DNA of 11,509 nucleotides from an uncultured Oscillospiraceae bacterium (GTDB lineage Bacteria; Bacillota; Clostridia; Oscillospirales; Oscillospiraceae). Location: positions 1 through 11,509 of the forward strand of contig CAAERF010000395.1 of NCBI GenBank assembly GCA_900758315.1, written 5' to 3'. Positions 1 through 7,600 of this stretch are shown here, piece by piece. The translations under genes and the position numbers were made by a program. Within the stretch, counting starts at the first letter, position 1. Every line of letters begins with the position of its first letter. The notes under the pieces are model-generated. The model made no database searches and was not told where the DNA came from. It worked only from the letters and a program-made list of their open reading frames with translations.

Positions 1-359
1 TGAAAGGCCAGACCGGAAGTTTCAGCGTGGAGATATGGAAAAGATTCCGAAAATGGGGCGGGATTCCCAGCGGTTTAACGCAGAATGTGAAGGACCTGCT
101 GGCTTCCAGGGAGATCGAGAACATCTTTGAGAACTCGGATTTTATCTACATGCTCAACCAGGCCCAGGGAGACCGGCAGATTTTGGCGAAGCAGTTAGGC
201 ATTTCGCCCCACCAGCTTTCCTATGTGACCCATTCCGGCCCCGGCGAGGGTCTTTTGTTTTTCGGCAATGTGATTATTCCTTTCGTCGATCACTTCCCGA
301 AGGACACCCTTCTGTATTCGGTCCTTACCACAAGGCCGGATGAAGTGGCAGGCGCATGA
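1..359 (+). CDS. VirB4/TraE-like conjugation ATPase, C-terminal end (partial at 5' side)
   Basis: This is the last 118 residues of a protein whose reading frame is open through the left edge; the first whole codon is at position 3. The GTG at 27 is therefore not the true start. The sequence holds the late part of a RecA-like ATPase core: a stretch reading GIPSGLTQNVKDLL, then a helix-rich part with NSDFIYMLNQAQGDR, and the closing TTRPDEVAGA. This pattern is familiar from VirB4/TraE-type ATPases of Gram-positive ICEs. Those ATPases act at the cytoplasmic face of the membrane and energise the mating channel. The Walker A and B motifs lie upstream of the window and cannot be checked. The cell-wall hydrolase gene starts 45 bases downstream, the usual order in these elements. 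The family call rests on motif memory and context. Confidence 0.85.
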   Translation, partial: KGQTGSFSVEIWKRFRKWGGIPSGLTQNVKDLLASREIENIFENSDFIYMLNQAQGDRQILAKQLGISPHQLSYVTHSGPGEGLLFFGNVIIPFVDHFPKDTLLYSVLTTRPDEVAGA

Positions 360-391
360 GCGCCGGCAGACCAGCAACGATAATTCAGACT

Positions 392-396
392 GGAGG
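392..396 (+). promoter_or_regulatory. Ribosome binding site deciding the start of the hydrolase gene
   Basis: GGAGG at 392-396 lies 8 bases before ATG 405. The in-frame GTG at 396 and ATG at 399 overlap or touch the Shine-Dalgarno sequence, so ATG 405 is the better start. Confidence 0.7.
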
Positions 397-404
397 TGAT
401 GGAT

Positions 405-3185
405 ATGTCCCGTGATAAAGAGTTCAGACGGCCCAAAGACGCGGTGCGGCAGCCGGCGGGAAAAACAGAAACCGACGTCCGGACCGGCGAGATGCGCGGG
501 CAGGATTTTGATCTGCGCCGGGCCCGTGACGCTCCTGTGCAGGAAGATAACCGCCATAGAGGGTGGAACCTGTATCAAGGGGCTTCGGAGGACGGCGCAG
601 TTCCAGCAACGGATTCCAATACGTATGCTGCTGCTTCCCGGCAGCCAGTGGATGAAATGGCGGCTTATGAATCTGCGGACTATGGAACACATGCGGAGGC
701 TTTTTCCCGGCAGTCGTCCGGGGATTCTGACAGCTTCATTCAGGACAGCCGCAGCGTTCCGCAGCAAAACGGGCCGGATTTTTCCGGGCGTGACAGCTTC
801 CGCGAAAGCAGGCAGCAGGATTCCAGGCACAGTGATTCCGGCAGGCTCCAGCGCCGGGATGCAGACTTTTCCCGGCGCGGCGGCCAGGAGTTGCCCGGTT
901 CCGGCAGTTCGGAGGCTTCCGCTGCTTCGGAGGCCGGCAGCACAAATGCCGGGGAAACATCGGGCAGACGCCGGATGCACCAGCATGGCAACAAGTACCA
1001 GCAGCGTTTCCAGGAGGCGGCAAAAGCCGAGGAACCCCAGGAGAAACAGCCGGGTTCAGCCGAGGGAGAACCGAAACGGCCTTCCAAGCTGGAATTTACC
1101 GCTGACGAGCTGCCACCGGAGGCGGCGGATAAAAAGCTGACCCAGGCGAGGCGCAGGGCCGAGCGTGTGGAAAAGAAGCTGGAGGACGCCGAGGCGCGTC
1201 TGCCTTCCCGGAAAAAACTGCGGATGGAGACGGCTTCCGACCCGGAGACCGGCAAAGCAAAAAAACGGCTGAAATTTGAGCAGGAAGTAAAATCCCAGCG
1301 GGCGCATGTAAAGGGCTCCCTTCCCATGCGCCCGGTAAAGGCGGCAGCGAATACGGCTGTCGGCTACGCCCATAAGAAAATCTACCAGGCGGAGGAAGAA
1401 AATGTCGGCGTGAAAGCCGCCCACCGCACCGAGCTTGTGGGTGAGGCCTGGGCGCGCACCCTGTACCACCGCCATAAAACAGCGCCATACCGCCGGGTGA
1501 CAAAGTTACAGCAGAAATCAGCGAGGGCTAACGCGAAGCTTGCCTACCGGCAGACCCTTTCGGAACACCCGGAGCTAAAGAAAAATTTCCTTGCCCGGAT
1601 GTGGCAGAAGCAAAAGCTGAAACGGCAGTATGCCAAAGCCGCAAGGGAGGCACAGAAAACCGGAAAGCGGGCAAAGAACGCAGCCGTTACAACGGAAAAG
1701 ATCGCTGCTTCGGTGGTAAACACCGTCAAGCGTCACCCGGTTATCTGCAGCATTCTCGTCCTTCTGCTTTTGGTGGTATTTCTCATTTCTTCGCTGTTTT
1801 CCTCGTTTTCCAATATCGGGACCGGGGGCCTGGGAAGTATCGCCGCCTCTACCTATCTGGCGGAGGACCAGGACATCAACAACGCGGAGCTTATCTATAC
1901 CGAGTGGGAAACAGACCTGCAAATGGAAATAGACCGTGTGGAGACAGACCGGCCCGGTTATGACGAGTACCGCTATAACATCGGCGCAATCGAGCATGAC
2001 CCCTATATCCTGATGGGCTATCTCACTTCTGCCTATCAGAATTTCACCTATGAGCAGATCGAGGGCGTCCTGCGGCAGCTTTTTAATGAGCAGTATTCCC
2101 TTACCTTTACGGAGGAAACGGAAATCCGCTACCGGACAGAGACCCATGTTGACCCGGAGACCGGCGAGGAAACCGAGGAAGAAGTACCGTATGAGTGGCA
2201 CATTCTGAATGTAAAGCTCACGGCCACGCCTCTTGCAAACCTGGTGGTGCAGCGCATGAGCACCGAGCAGAAAGAAATCTGTGAGATTCTATTGCAGACC
2301 AAGGGCAACCGGCAGTATGTGAAAAATGTCTTTGGGATAAACTGGCTGCCCTATGTCACCAGCTACTACGGCTACCGGGTACACCCCATCAGCGGGGAAA
2401 AGAACTACCATACCGGCGTTGACATCGGCATGGCCCAGGGCACGGAAATCTTAGCCGGCCATGACGGTACGGTTACGCTGGCAGGAAACGCGGGCGGCTA
2501 CGGCCTGTGTGTCGCCATTGAAGGCGAGGCTTACGAGGGGCATACCCTTACCACGAAATACGGCCACTGTTCACAGCTTCTTGTGTCCGTGGGCCAGGAA
2601 GTAAAGGCCGGGGATGTAATCGCGAAGGTCGGCAGCACCGGCAATTCCACCGGGCCGCACCTGCACCTGGAGGTATTGGTGGACGGGCAGTATTTGAATC
2701 CGCTGTATTTTGCAGATACCGGTGACACCGGCAGTACCGGGCTGCCAGCCATTGGCGCAGGCGGAGGCGGCAGCTACTTTGATTACGATATTCCGCCGGA
2801 GGCCCTTGCGGATGAACAGTTCGCGGCCATGATCGCGGAGGCGGAGAAATACTTAGGCTATCCGTATGTGTGGGGCGGCGCAAGCCCTTCCACTTCCTTT
2901 GACTGTTCAGGCTTCGTTTCCTGGGTAGTCAACCATACCGGCTGGAACTTCGGGCGGCTTACCGCGGACGGGCTTTTAGGCGTGTGTACGCCTGTATCGA
3001 GTGCGGACGCAAGACCCGGCGACCTGATTTTCTTCCAGGGGACCTATAACACCAGCGGCGCAAGCCATGTGGGAATCTATGTGGGTAACGGAATGATGAT
3101 CCACTGCGGGGACCCGATCTCTTACGCAAATATCAATACAAGTTACTGGCAGCAGCATTTTTACACCTTTGGCCGTCTGCCTTAA
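405..3185 (+). CDS. Membrane-anchored bifunctional peptidoglycan hydrolase (M23 + NlpC/P60), VirB1-like
   Basis: This 926-residue protein very likely cuts peptidoglycan so that the mating channel can cross the wall, the job of VirB1/Orf14-type proteins. Residues 1 to about 235 are polar, low-complexity and probably disordered. About 235-440 is a highly basic, helical region. About 446-468 is a single membrane segment (VICSILVLLLLVVFLISS). The basic side precedes the segment, so the N-terminus should be inside and the enzymes outside. An extracellular stalk follows. An M23 (LytM-like) domain at about 645-770 carries H669 and D673 (HTGVD) and H752-L-H754 (HLHLE), the expected zinc ligands and catalytic histidine. 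A glycine-rich linker leads to an NlpC/P60 domain at about 810-926 with C834 (DCSG), H888 (HVGIYVG) and H900. All key residues are present. ATG 405 is chosen as start from the ribosome binding site. The gene sits between the VirB4-like gene and the DUF4315-like gene. Confidence 0.95.
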   Translation: MSRDKEFRRPKDAVRQPAGKTETDVRTGEMRGQDFDLRRARDAPVQEDNRHRGWNLYQGASEDGAVPATDSNTYAAASRQPVDEMAAYESADYGTHAEAFSRQSSGDSDSFIQDSRSVPQQNGPDFSGRDSFRESRQQDSRHSDSGRLQRRDADFSRRGGQELPGSGSSEASAASEAGSTNAGETSGRRRMHQHGNKYQQRFQEAAKAEEPQEKQPGSAEGEPKRPSKLEFTADELPPEAADKKLTQARRRAERVEKKLEDAEARLPSRKKLRMETASDPETGKAKKRLKFEQEVKSQRAHVKGSLPMRPVKAAANTAVGYAHKKIYQAEEENVGVKAAHRTELVGEAWARTLYHRHKTAPYRRVTKLQQKSARANAKLAYRQTLSEHPELKKNFLARMWQKQKLKRQYAKAAREAQKTGKRAKNAAVTTEKIAASVVNTVKRHPVICSILVLLLLVVFLISSLFSSFSNIGTGGLGSIAASTYLAEDQDINNAELIYTEWETDLQMEIDRVETDRPGYDEYRYNIGAIEHDPYILMGYLTSAYQNFTYEQIEGVLRQLFNEQYSLTFTEETEIRYRTETHVDPETGEETEEEVPYEWHILNVKLTATPLANLVVQRMSTEQKEICEILLQTKGNRQYVKNVFGINWLPYVTSYYGYRVHPISGEKNYHTGVDIGMAQGTEILAGHDGTVTLAGNAGGYGLCVAIEGEAYEGHTLTTKYGHCSQLLVSVGQEVKAGDVIAKVGSTGNSTGPHLHLEVLVDGQYLNPLYFADTGDTGSTGLPAIGAGGGGSYFDYDIPPEALADEQFAAMIAEAEKYLGYPYVWGGASPSTSFDCSGFVSWVVNHTGWNFGRLTADGLLGVCTPVSSADARPGDLIFFQGTYNTSGASHVGIYVGNGMMIHCGDPISYANINTSYWQQHFYTFGRLP

Positions 3186-3203
3186 CAGAATGGAGGTAAC
3201 AAC

Positions 3204-3449
3204 TTGAACCCTAAAATTGAAAAACTGGCAAAAGACATTGAAAAGACCAAGGCGAAGATCGCGGAGCAGCAGGCCAGGCTCCAGGATTTGGAGAAACAGA
3301 AAACGGAGCTGGAGAACACCGACTTTGTGGCGGTGGCCCGCAGCTACCACCTGACGCCCCAGGAACTGGCCGAATTCTTAAAAACGCGGCAGATGGCGTC
3401 CGCACAGGAGTCTTCGCCGCAGGAACAGGAGGAAGTGCATGAGGACTAA
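3204..3449 (+). CDS. DUF4315-like small coiled-coil protein
   Basis: This 81-residue protein starts at TTG 3204, placed by GGAGG at 3192-3196 with a 7-base spacer. Residues about 2-40 are almost entirely charged or helical (KIEKLAKDIEKTKAKIAEQQ) with a heptad-like pattern, so a coiled coil is likely. A short conserved-looking segment follows (DFVAVARSYHLTPQELAEFL), resembling a small helical domain, and then an acidic Gln/Glu-rich tail. I see no signal peptide, membrane segment or catalytic motif. Small proteins of this make-up, called DUF4315, lie directly before DUF4366 genes in many Clostridia ICEs. The stop overlaps the start of the next gene by 11 bases, which suggests translational coupling. 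The function is unknown; a structural or accessory role in the transfer machinery is an inference from context. Confidence 0.85.
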   Translation: MNPKIEKLAKDIEKTKAKIAEQQARLQDLEKQKTELENTDFVAVARSYHLTPQELAEFLKTRQMASAQESSPQEQEEVHED

Positions 3450-4608
3450 ACGAATCTCTCTCCTTGTGGCGCTTGTCTTTCTCATAGGCGCCATGACCTT
3501 GCCCATGACGGCTTTTGCCGCCGGGGGCAAGGACACCACGCCGCCCACGCTTACGGCGGTGCTGGATGGGGAAACCGTAAAGATCGTAAGCAGCGACGAC
3601 AATTCCGGCGTGGAGGCGGTCTATATCGACAAGACCCGTGTAAATTCCCTTGTGGACGGGAAAGCCTCTGTCGCGCTGAAGGATTATGCCGGCACAGATA
3701 AAAAAGTGAGCGTCTACGCGGTGGATTATGCCGGCAACCGTTCTGATGCCGTGCAATTTGACAACCCCTATTACAAGGAACCGGTGTCCACGGAAAAGCC
3801 GGCTGCCCCCACGCAGCCGAGCCAGAGCAGCACCCCGGCAACAAAACCGGTACAGACCCAGGCAGCTTCTTCCGGCAGCACGGGCACCCAAAGCAGCAGT
3901 TCCAATACGGGAACGGATTCGGGCGGCACAAGCTCCCAGGACGGCAGCTCCGGCAGTACAGGAAATTCCGGCACACCGGAGCCCACCACTTCCTCCGTCC
4001 CGGAGGGCGCTTTCACCCCGGAGGGGACCGGGACCGTGCTGGACAGCGCCACCGGCGAGGATGGGGATAAACAGTTTTACACCATTACCACCGAGGCCGG
4101 GAATGTGTTCTACCTTATCATTGACGGCAAGCGTGACGACAACAACGTTTACTTTCTGAATGGCGTCACCGAGGCGGACCTGATGGCCCTTGCGGAAAAG
4201 AATGATGGCAGCGTGAGCGTGATCCCCGCTGCGGATGTCTGCACCTGTAAGGAGAAATGCGAGGCCGGAAAAGTCAATACCGGCTGCCCGGTCTGCAAAA
4301 ATGACTTAAACGGCTGCATCGGAAAGGAAAAGCCGGCAGAGCCGGAGGAACCGGCTGAATCGGAACAGCCAAAGAAAGATACCGGCAGCGTCGGCACGAT
4401 CATCTTTATCATCGTCGCCCTGCTTGCAGTCGGAGGCGTCGGCTATTATGTGAAGATCGTGCGCCCGAAACAGCAGGCGGCGGACGAGGACGAATTTGAC
4501 GAGGACGACGGCTACGGGGAGGGCTTTGACCCGGACGAGGCTTACGGCGAACCGGAATATCTCTCCGAGGATGACTTTGAGGATAGCACCCATGAGGACG
4601 GCGAGTAA
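3439..4608 (+). CDS. DUF4366-like secreted, membrane-anchored protein with a cysteine cluster
   Basis: This 389-residue protein starts at ATG 3439, after AGGAGGA at 3427-3433 inside the upstream gene. Residues 1-28 form a signal peptide (basic MRTKR, hydrophobic core, end at TAFAA). Residues about 30-105 look like a small bacterial Ig-like domain, with DNSGV and VDYAGNRSD. About 110-195 is a Ser/Thr/Gly/Pro-rich linker. About 195-265 is a folded part (QFYTITTEAGNVFYLIIDGK). A six-cysteine cluster follows: C268, C270, C274, C283, C286 and C293. Residues about 319-338 are a membrane segment, and the last 45 residues are strongly acidic and cytoplasmic. The layout fits DUF4366 proteins of Clostridia ICEs, whose molecular role is not known to me. 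Type I topology suggests an exposed part linked to the transfer apparatus. Metal binding by the cysteines is possible but unproven; disulfides are equally possible outside the cell. Confidence 0.88.
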   Translation: MRTKRISLLVALVFLIGAMTLPMTAFAAGGKDTTPPTLTAVLDGETVKIVSSDDNSGVEAVYIDKTRVNSLVDGKASVALKDYAGTDKKVSVYAVDYAGNRSDAVQFDNPYYKEPVSTEKPAAPTQPSQSSTPATKPVQTQAASSGSTGTQSSSSNTGTDSGGTSSQDGSSGSTGNSGTPEPTTSSVPEGAFTPEGTGTVLDSATGEDGDKQFYTITTEAGNVFYLIIDGKRDDNNVYFLNGVTEADLMALAEKNDGSVSVIPAADVCTCKEKCEAGKVNTGCPVCKNDLNGCIGKEKPAEPEEPAESEQPKKDTGSVGTIIFIIVALLAVGGVGYYVKIVRPKQQAADEDEFDEDDGYGEGFDPDEAYGEPEYLSEDDFEDSTHEDGE

Positions 4609-4619
4609 TGCGCCGTCCT
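4595..4619 (+). repeat. Perfect stem-loop across the DUF4366 gene stop codon
   Basis: AGGACGGCG at 4595-4603 and CGCCGTCCT at 4611-4619 are perfect inverse complements of 9 bases around a 7-base loop (AGTAATG). The loop contains the stop codon TAA 4606-4608. The following bases (TACCTATTTTA) hold only a weak T run, so a strong intrinsic terminator is unlikely. A partial terminator, an RNA processing point or an mRNA-stabilising hairpin ahead of the adhesin gene are possible. Confidence 0.6.
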
Positions 4620-4651
4620 TACCTATTTTATGAAAGTGAGGTCTTTCTATC

Positions 4652-7600
4652 GTGAATATGAAAACGAATACACACCGCCGCGGTCTGCACAGGATCGTGG
4701 CATTTTTACTCTGCGCGGTATGCGTCTTTAGCCTGCTTCCCGCCCAGGCGTTTGCGGCAGGCGTGGGCCAGAAAGCAAGCTCCTGGCTGGGCGACCAGTA
4801 TGTAGGGTCTGACGGGCAGCATTATTATTCCCCGGTGCCTACCAATTTCCTTGCTTACAATTCAGACGGAACCACGGATAAACGTTCCGGCTCCGGCGGC
4901 AGCGCCTACCGGCACTACATGCTGACAGATTCGGACGGCGTGACCCATTCGGTCTACTGCGTGGAGAGCGGGATTCCCTACAACACTTCCGAAAATACCT
5001 ATACTTCGGAGAACGGGACCAACAGCGATTACCTGAATATGCTCCCGTCCGCTGCCAGGCGCGGCATTACCCTGACTGCGATCTATGGCTGGAAACCCGG
5101 CGCCTCCCTTCCTGTTTCCGGAATCAATGAGGACGATTATAAAATGGCGACGCAGATCATCCTCTGGGAATACCAGCAGCAGCTTCGCAGCGACCCCTAC
5201 AGCCGGCACAGCAACGGCCACGCTTCGGCGGACCAGTATTACAGCGTGGTTGCCGGGCGTCCTGCGGAAAAGGCATACAACTGGATTCTGGAACAGGTGG
5301 CGTCCCACTCCACCGTCCCTTCCTTTACCGCGGCGAATAAGGGGGATGCCCCTGTTCTGGAACTGAAATGGGACACCAGCAGAAAGGTCTATACCCTGAC
5401 TGTTACCGACACCAACAACCTGAATATCGACCTGCAAATGCTTTCCGGCAGCGGCGTGACCGTGAGCAGGAACGGCAACCAGTACACCTTCACCAGCAAA
5501 AACATGATTATGGAGCCGGTGAGCTTTGAGTTCAGAAAAGACATTCCGGTTGCCAACGACATGCTGATCTGGGGCCGCCCTGGTTATCAGACCATGATGA
5601 CCGGCGCCAGCGACCCGGTTTCCTTCTTTATGAACATCAAAACGGAGACCTACGGCACCGCGAAGATCGTCAAGACCAGTGAGGACGGCATTGTGTCCGG
5701 CATTTCCTTCCGCATTTCCGGCACGGATATTTTGGGAAATGAAGTCAATGAGACTGTTACTACCGGGGATAACGGCCAGGTGGAAAAGAAATTCCTGCCC
5801 GGCACTTACCTGGTGACGGAAATCCCGGTTGACCGCTATGTGACCCCTTCCGCACAGTACATCACTATTGAGAGCGGCCAGACTGCTTCCGTCCATTTCA
5901 GCAATATTTTGAAGAAATTCCGCGTGCATGTGGTAAAGAGCGACGCGGACACCGGGACCGCCCAGGGCGACGCCACCCTTGCCGGGGCGACCTATGGGAT
6001 TTATAACAATGGCGAGCTGGTAGATACCTATACCACCGGGCCGGACGGCAGCTTTATGACCCGTTACTATGTCTGCGGCGATAGCTGGACGGTACGGGAA
6101 ATCGAGCCCAGCACCGGTTATCTTCTGAATGATACGGTCTATGAGGTGGGCGCTTCCCCGGCGCTGTACGAGGTGGAGCTGAACACTACGGAGAACCAGG
6201 TCACGGAAACCGTGATCTATGGCAATATCCAGCTTGTCAAGCATACGGACGACCCGGACCCGGATGTGTCCGAAGATGAAAATACGGAAGAACCGAATGA
6301 GGGTGTGATCGAGCACCCGGAGGCCGGCGCCGTCTTTGAAATCTACTTGAAGGCGGCGGGTAGCTATGATGCGGCGAAGGAAAGCGAGCGCGACCTGCTC
6401 ACCACGGACAGCGACGGCTTTACTTCCTCCAAAATGCTGCCTTACGGCCATTATACGGTCCACCAGACAGCCGGTGAGGAAGGCAAGGCGTTCATTCCTG
6501 ATTTTACCGTCTTTATTTCCGCAGACGGCCAGACCTACAGCTATATTCTGAATAACCGCACCATTACCGCAAGGCTCAAGGTGGAGAAATGCGACGCCGA
6601 GACCGGGAGCATTATCCCGATGACCGGCACGGGCTTCCAGATCAAGGACCTTTCCACCGGGGAATTTGTCACCCAGGAAATCTTCTACCCAAACCCGGAG
6701 ACCCTTGATACCTTCTATGTTTCGGACGAAGGCTGGCTCATGCTGCCGGAACCTCTGCATACCGGGGATTATGAGCTTTATGAGGTGGCGGCTCCTTACG
6801 GTTATGTCCTTTCCAGTGAGCCCGTACCGTTCACCATTGACGGCAGCGAGGCGGTTGTGACCGTCACACAGTACAACATGCCCCAGAAGGGCCAGCTCAC
6901 CATCACAAAGACCGGCGAGGTGTTCGCTTCCGTCCAGGAAAACGACGGCCTGTATCAGCCGGTATATGAAGTGGCCGGGCTTCCCGGCGCAGTTTATGAT
7001 GTGATCGCTGACGAGGATATTTACACCGGCGACGGGACCCTCCGAGTAGCAAAGGACACAGTTGTAGAGACCCTTACCACCGGGGAAGATGGAACCGCCA
7101 CAAGCGTACTTCTGTACCTGGGCCGCTACCGTCTGGAAGAACGGCAGGCGCCGGCTGGCATGGTCGTAAATGCTGTCCCGGAATATGCGGAGCTGACCTA
7201 CGCGGGCGAGACCGTGGAGGTCACGCAGACCGCAGTAGGGTTGTATGACGAGCGCCAGAAAGTGGATGTTGCCCTGTTCAAAGCTCTGGAAACAGACGAG
7301 CTTTTCGGGCTTGGCATGAATGAGGAATACAAGGACATTTCCTTTGGTCTGTATGCTTCCGCTGACTTGACGGCGGCGGATGGCAGCGTGATCCCGGCAG
7401 GCGGGCTTCTGGAAGTGGTCTCCGTTTCCGCAAATGAGGCGGGCGGCTATGACGCTTGCTTTGATTCCGACCTTCCGTTTGGCAGCTATTATGTGCAGGA
7501 GCGCACCACCAACAGCGCCTATGTGCTTTCCGATACCAAATACCCGGTAGTTTTTGAATATGCGGGTCAGGAGGCTGCTCTTGTCTCTATCCTGATAAAT

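Noticed and set aside
195..986. A 263-codon - strand open frame, and others opposite the hydrolase gene
   Set aside because: The translations are Pro/Arg/Ser/Cys-rich without domain logic and lie opposite a + strand gene with complete catalytic motifs. They are shadows of GC-rich coding sequence.
412..1140. A 242-codon + strand frame overlapping the start of the hydrolase gene
   Set aside because: It is an alternative frame of the low-complexity N-terminal region, has no ribosome binding site and has an Arg/Pro-rich composition typical of a shifted reading frame.
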